Shown: in pieces, positions 60,333-64,000 of the stretch
Layout of the letters: the number at the start of each line of letters is the position of its first letter
How positions within the stretch are numbered: the stretch's first letter is position 1
Assembly (NCBI GenBank): GCA_017512985.1
Contig: JAFWEJ010000003.1
Coordinates: 62,001-126,000 of the forward strand
Reading direction: 5' to 3'
DNA: 64,000 bases
From: Clostridia bacterium
Lineage (GTDB): Bacteria; Bacillota; Clostridia; Christensenellales; Aristaeellaceae
Position numbers and translations under genes: made by a program
The notes under the pieces: generated by a model
What the model saw: the letters and a program-made list of their open reading frames with translations, nothing else
Database searches by the model: none
Told to the model about the DNA's origin: nothing

Positions 60333-61259
60333 TTACTGCAGGAAACCGTTGATGATCTGCTCTTCCGCTTCCGCGGCGGTCAGCCCCAGGGTCATCAGCT
60401 TAATCAGCTGTTCCCCTGCGATCTTCCCGATGGCCGCCTCATGCACCAGCGCGGCGTCCACATTGTTCGCCTCCAGGGCGGGCACCGCCAGGATCCTGCC
60501 TTCGTCCATGATGATGGAGTCGCACTCCGTATGGCCGTGGCACGCGGCGTTTCCGACAATCTTCGCGTCAAACTTCTGGAAGGAATGGTCCCTTGCCACC
60601 GAGCGGGAAACCACGTCCGCGCTGGCGTCCTGCCCGTTCAGGTTCACAACATAGTTGCTGATCGCCCGCTGTTCGCCGTGAGTCATCAGCCGCTCCCGCA
60701 CGACCAGCTTCGCGCCGGCGGCCAGTTCCGCCGTGGTGGTGCGCACCGTATCATCCACGCCCTTGATCTGGACCATCTCCATCTCAGCGTAGCTGCCCTC
60801 TTCCATATACACTTCCGTGCCCGGGTTCAGGATCCGTTTCCCGCTTCCCGTACCGGAGCCGTAATGCTTCTCCACATACCGTATCCGGGCGTTCTTCCCG
60901 ACATAGAAACGGTGGATGCCGTCGTGCTGGGAATCCTGGTTCCCGCAGTTGTCGATTCCGCAGCCCGCGATGATCACCACGTCCGCGCCCTCGCCGATAA
61001 AGAAGTCGTTGTAAACCACTTCCTTCAGGCCGCTTTGGGTCATGACCACAGGAATATGCACGCTCTCGTTCTTCGTGCCCGGTTTGATCCGGATCTCCAG
61101 CCCGCTCACGTCTTCCTTGGAGGTAATCTCAATGTTCGCCGTGGACTGCCGCCCGGCGGAAGCGCTGTTGGAGCGGATATTGTAGGCGCCTTCCGGCACT
61201 TCATGAAGGTCGGCCACTTCCCTCAGCAGCCGCTTCTGGATCTCATCCAGCTTCAGCAT
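60333..61259 (-). CDS. Minimal SufB/SufD-type Fe-S scaffold (SmsB-like)
   Basis: A 308-residue beta-helix scaffold for Fe-S cluster building, much shorter than SufB of about 480 residues. That length and the sole partner SufC fit the minimal SMS (SufCB-like) system described in archaea and anaerobic bacteria. Conserved features include a Cys pair in AGCGIDNCGNQ, CHGHTECD and the C-terminal HEAAIGKI block. No SufS, SufU or SufD gene is present. The ATG overlaps the end of the ATPase gene by seven bases and has GGAGG upstream. Confidence 0.88.
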   Translation of the reverse strand: MLKLDEIQKRLLREVADLHEVPEGAYNIRSNSASAGRQSTANIEITSKEDVSGLEIRIKPGTKNESVHIPVVMTQSGLKEVVYNDFFIGEGADVVIIAGCGIDNCGNQDSQHDGIHRFYVGKNARIRYVEKHYGSGTGSGKRILNPGTEVYMEEGSYAEMEMVQIKGVDDTVRTTTAELAAGAKLVVRERLMTHGEQRAISNYVVNLNGQDASADVVSRSVARDHSFQKFDAKIVGNAACHGHTECDSIIMDEGRILAVPALEANNVDAALVHEAAIGKIAGEQLIKLMTLGLTAAEAEEQIINGFLQ

Positions 61260-62008
61260 TCCGCATCCTCCTTTCCGGCAGGCTTGTACGGTCCTTCGCA
61301 CAGGGCGGCCACTTCGGTCTTCATCAGGTGCGGATACACCTCGTCCCGGCTGCCCTGCTTTTCCACCACGCCGTCCTTGATCACGACGATCTCGTCGGCA
61401 ATGTTCAGGATCCGCTCCTGATGGGAGATGATCAGGATCGAACTGTCCCGGATATCCTCCCGCATCTGCTGGAAAACTTCCGTCAGGTTCCGGAAGCTCC
61501 ACAGGTCGATGCCGGCCTCCGGTTCGTCAAAGACCGACAGGACCGCCTTGCGGGCAAGCACCGTCGCGATCTCAATCCGCTTCAGTTCGCCGCCGGACAG
61601 GCTGGCGTTCACTTCCCGGTCCACATAGTCCCGGGCGCAAAGGCCGACGGAGGACAGGTACCGGCACGCGTCCGATACAGACAGCGTCTTTCCGGCCGCG
61701 ATGCGGATCAGGTCCAGCACCCGGATGCCCTTGAAACGCACCGGCTGCTGGAACGCGTAAGCGATCCCCTTCTGCGCGCGTTCGGTCACGCCCAGTTCCG
61801 TGATGTCTTCCCCGTTGAAAAAAATGCGCCCGGAAACAGGCTTTTCAATGCCGGCGATCAGCTTGGCCAGCGTGGATTTTCCGCCGCCGTTCGGCCCGGT
61901 CACCACAACCAGCTTCCTGTCCGGCACGGCCAGGCTGACGTCCCGGATGATTTCCTTGTCTTTTCCTTCCGCATCCACGAGAAAGGAAACATTTTTCAGT
62001 TCAAGCAT
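61253..62008 (-). CDS. SufC-type ATPase of the Fe-S assembly system (SmsC-like)
   Basis: A 251-residue soluble ABC ATPase that drives the scaffold. Walker A is GPNGGGKST (38-46), the signature is LSGGE, and Walker B reads SVFDEPEAGID with the catalytic Glu; the switch His is in ISHQERI. ATG 62008 follows GGGGAG; a longer frame begins in the heptad repeat. It overlaps the scaffold gene by seven bases. Confidence 0.92.
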   Translation of the reverse strand: MLELKNVSFLVDAEGKDKEIIRDVSLAVPDRKLVVVTGPNGGGKSTLAKLIAGIEKPVSGRIFFNGEDITELGVTERAQKGIAYAFQQPVRFKGIRVLDLIRIAAGKTLSVSDACRYLSSVGLCARDYVDREVNASLSGGELKRIEIATVLARKAVLSVFDEPEAGIDLWSFRNLTEVFQQMREDIRDSSILIISHQERILNIADEIVVIKDGVVEKQGSRDEVYPHLMKTEVAALCEGPYKPAGKEDAEC

Positions 62009-62032
62009 TCTGTCTCCCCAAGCATTCCGTTT

Positions 62033-62068
62033 TTCATTATTCATTATTCATTGTTCATTATTCATTTC
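62033..62068. repeat. Heptad repeat block, ppx-sufC gap
   Basis: Four to five heptads of TCATTAT/TCATTGT type fill the gap between the ppx stop and the sufC ribosome site. It shares 24 identical bases with the blocks at 53346 and 63413. Confidence 0.85.
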
Positions 62069-62981
62069 AGGAAATACTCTCGCAGAAGTATTTCCTGAAA
62101 TACCCGTCCAGGTTCCCCCATTCGCTGACGATGATCCGGTCCATGCCGAGCCGTTCCATCACGCCCAGCAGGATGCAGATGCCGTGGACCACGATGTCCG
62201 CCCGGCTGGGCTGAAGGCCCTGGAGATGGATCCTGTCCTCCACCTTCATGCCTGCCAGCGTCTCGCCGATCTCCCGGATTTCCCGGGCGGCGATCGTTGC
62301 CCCGTGCACATGGGTCCGGTCCGTCCAGGGCTGTCCGAGCACCATGGCCGCCAGCGTGGTAAAGGTTCCGCCGGTGCCGACCCAGGCCTCCGGCAGTTCA
62401 ATCTCCGGATAATCCTTCAGGTGATCGTTCAGGATCTCCGCCGCGGCGACCTCCACCGGTTTCATGTCTTCCTTCCGGTCAATCCGCAGCCTGCGGTACA
62501 GTCTCACGGCGCCCATCTGGCAGGAGAAGGCGGTTTCGATTCCTGCCGGCGTACCGATGGCGATCTCTGTGCTGCCGCCGCCGATATCGATCATCCCGCA
62601 GCGGTTCGCGGCGGCTGCCGCCGACGCGCCCATGAAGCTGAGTTCCGCTTCCTCCTCTCCGGAGATAATCCGGAGCGGTTCACCCGTTTCCCGTTCAACC
62701 TCCGCCATGAACTCCTGCCCGTTTGCCGCGTCCCGGGCTGCGCTGGTCGCGAAGATCGCAAGCTTCTCAGCGCCGTTCCGCCTGGCGTCCGAAGCCATGC
62801 GGCGCACGGCCGAGACCGTTTTGTCCATGCTGTCCCTGTTCAGGTTGCCGTCCGCGTCCAGCCCGGCAAACAGGCGTGTGCCTTCCCGGTCCCTCTTCAG
62901 GCGCCTGAAATCAGTGCCGCTGACGTCCGCCAGAAGGCTTCGCACCGAATTGGACCCGATCCCGATCACGGCAGCTCTCAA
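62067..62981 (-). CDS. Ppx/GppA-family phosphatase
   Basis: A 304-residue protein of the exopolyphosphatase/guanosine pentaphosphatase family. The ASKHA motifs are clear: GIGSNSVR at 7-14, TSAARDA near 80, and DIGGGSTE near 132. It is the short bacterial form with only the two actin-like domains, so it may act on polyphosphate or pppGpp. The start is TTG 62981 behind GAGGAGGAAG. It is 11 bases after the DivIC-like gene. Confidence 0.85.
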   Translation of the reverse strand: MRAAVIGIGSNSVRSLLADVSGTDFRRLKRDREGTRLFAGLDADGNLNRDSMDKTVSAVRRMASDARRNGAEKLAIFATSAARDAANGQEFMAEVERETGEPLRIISGEEEAELSFMGASAAAAANRCGMIDIGGGSTEIAIGTPAGIETAFSCQMGAVRLYRRLRIDRKEDMKPVEVAAAEILNDHLKDYPEIELPEAWVGTGGTFTTLAAMVLGQPWTDRTHVHGATIAAREIREIGETLAGMKVEDRIHLQGLQPSRADIVVHGICILLGVMERLGMDRIIVSEWGNLDGYFRKYFCESIS

Positions 62982-62992
62982 GGTCTTCCTCC

Positions 62993-63331
62993 TCAGTCAT
63001 TCATCTCATCCATCAGAATCTGCAGTTCAGACTCCGAATAGGCGTAGAGAACCTCCGGGTTGGTAAACTCAAAGCGGATCGCGTCCCTTCTGACGTAGGA
63101 ATAGTCCCTCACCGCGCTGGACATGATGTATTCGTCCGTCCCCACCACGTTCAGCTCCTTGTTCAGGCGCTTGTATTCCTCCTCCAGCCTGGTTTTCTTC
63201 ACCCGCAGGATCTTCTCTTCCTCCGCTTTTTCATTTACGGTGCCCCTCAGGGTAGAATGAAGGATCAGGAAGAGCAGCAGCATAATCCCCAGGATCAGCA
63301 GAAAACCTTTCAGGTTCATCGTCTTGTTCAC
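62993..63331 (-). CDS. DivIC/FtsB-like septum protein
   Basis: A 112-residue bitopic membrane protein: a short cytoplasmic start, one helix (about 8-26), then a coiled coil (about 33-65) and a C-terminal YSYVRRD-like part typical of FtsB/DivIC. It should join the divisome on the outer membrane face. GTG 63331 has a good GGGAGGG site; ATG four codons in is the other choice. It lies between polC and ppx. Confidence 0.8.
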   Translation of the reverse strand: MNKTMNLKGFLLILGIMLLLFLILHSTLRGTVNEKAEEEKILRVKKTRLEEEYKRLNKELNVVGTDEYIMSSAVRDYSYVRRDAIRFEFTNPEVLYAYSESELQILMDEMND

Positions 63332-63412
63332 GCCTGTCTTCCCTCCTTCCCCGTTTCCTTATACATTTCGATCTCTCTTTTGTCGAATCCTTCCCTTAGT
63401 TACCGGTCCCGT

Positions 63413-63446
63413 CATTATTCATTATTCATTGTTCATTATTCATTGT
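63413..63446. repeat. Heptad repeat block after polC
   Basis: A run of TCATTAT/TCATTGT heptads starts at the polC stop codon. Its core at 63418-63441 is identical to those at 53361 and 62042. Confidence 0.85.
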
Positions 63447-64000
63447 TAAAACATGCTGATCTGGTTCGTCTCGCTCAGCCCCTGCAGCGCGCCCTGGGTC
63501 CGCAGCATCTCGATCACGCTGGAGCCGGCCCTGCCGCGTTTCTGCAGGTCCTCAATGCTCAGGAACGGCCCGTCCTTCCGCGCTTCGGCGATCGGGATCG
63601 CAGCGCTCTCGCCCAGGCCGGGCAGGCTGATGAAGGGGCAGCGGATATTGCCGTCCTCGATCAGGAAACGCCGCACGTCGCTTTTGTACAGGTCCACCGG
63701 CAGGAATTTGATGCCGCGCAGGTTCATTTCCAGCACCAGTTCCAGGCAGGTGGCGATATCCTTTTCCCTCGCGCCCGCGGAATCCATGTTCCGGATTTCC
63801 CTGATCTTCTTCCGGGCGTCCGCCGGCGAAAGGATCATCGTGGAGGAATCAAAACCGTCTCCGCGCACCGTAAAGTAGGCGCAGTAATAGGCCAGCGGCT
63901 CATGCACCTTGAACCATGCCACCCGCAGGGCCATGGTCACATACGCCACTGCGTGCCCCTTGGGGAACATGTATTTGATCTTCTTGCAGCTGTCCATGAA
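63446..64000 (-). CDS. polC: DNA polymerase III PolC, C-terminal end (cut)
   Basis: The last 184 residues of the Gram-positive replicative polymerase; the rest lies beyond the window. The stretch YMFPKGHAVAYVTMALRVAWFKVHEPLAYYCAYFT, in the palm/fingers end, and the later helix-hairpin-helix segment (LPGLGESAA, then SIEDLQKRG) are characteristic. The protein ends in the usual QISMF-like tail, the beta-clamp binding motif QxxMF. The frame is intact to the right edge. Confidence 0.95.
   Translation of the reverse strand, partial: FMDSCKKIKYMFPKGHAVAYVTMALRVAWFKVHEPLAYYCAYFTVRGDGFDSSTMILSPADARKKIREIRNMDSAGAREKDIATCLELVLEMNLRGIKFLPVDLYKSDVRRFLIEDGNIRCPFISLPGLGESAAIPIAEARKDGPFLSIEDLQKRGRAGSSVIEMLRTQGALQGLSETNQISMF

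Noticed and set aside
53346-63446. Heptad repeats considered as CRISPR or phage attachment sites
   Set aside because: The units are seven bases and adjacent, without spacers, cas genes, integrase or flanking tRNA.

Overview
The window looks like chromosome of a fibre-degrading anaerobic member of the Clostridia, of the rumen or gut type. The Gram-positive DNA polymerase PolC, a small DivIC/FtsL-like protein, a DegV protein, a minimal SufC/SufB-type Fe-S scaffold and the general Firmicutes gene style support this. The DNA is GC-rich for that group, and an Aristaeellaceae-like lineage would fit, but that placement is a low-confidence guess. No rRNA, tRNA, CRISPR array, phage or transposase was seen. 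Both ends are cut inside genes: a membrane protein on the left and polC on the right.

Left part (1-15.5 kb): an AdhR-like MerR regulator, a TIM-barrel sugar isomerase/epimerase, a Gfo/Idh/MocA oxidoreductase and an iron alcohol dehydrogenase. A MerR-type promoter with a 19-bp spacer and a 7-4-7 dyad lies before the dehydrogenase and is overlapped by a consensus promoter for the divergent oxidoreductase. Next come a heterodimeric ABC exporter and a xylan/cellulose set (GH10, GH9, two GH43, GH5), most of it without signal peptides. A probable unclassified small RNA lies antisense between the GH9 gene and tcdA. The middle (15.6-30 kb) is more housekeeping: an aroF-tyrA-pheA operon with an attenuator-like leader, an EAL c-di-GMP phosphodiesterase, a MacAB-like efflux operon with two adaptors, and gyrB-gyrA.

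Right part (30-57 kb) is a pectin and galacturonate island. Pectin methylesterase, a GGDEF protein and a CHEV-type GH4 alpha-galacturonidase form one operon. It diverges from an AraC regulator, a serine hydrolase, an ankyrin-GH43 fusion and another GH43. GH105, a MATE transporter and an LplABC-type sugar importer (without its ATPase) follow, then KduD, KduI, GH28, a TIM-barrel protein, UxaC, KdgK, Eda, UxaA and UxaB. Together these can take up pectic oligomers, cut them inside the cell, and carry both saturated galacturonate (UxaC-UxaB-UxaA) and unsaturated uronate (KduI-KduD) to KDG, then to pyruvate and glyceraldehyde 3-phosphate through KdgK and Eda. An identical 17-nt motif lies in three intergenic regions of this island, with a variant in a fourth, and suggests an undescribed shared regulator.

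The last 7 kb holds a polysaccharide deacetylase, a secreted UshA-type nucleotidase, DegV, the minimal Suf pair, an exopolyphosphatase-like protein, a DivIC-like protein and the end of polC. Three of these intercistronic gaps, including one in the uxa operon, carry an identical 24-nt heptad-repeat block. Polysaccharide use (GH43, CE8, GH28, GH105 and others) and c-di-GMP signalling (EAL, GGDEF, perhaps the left-end protein) are the recurring themes.
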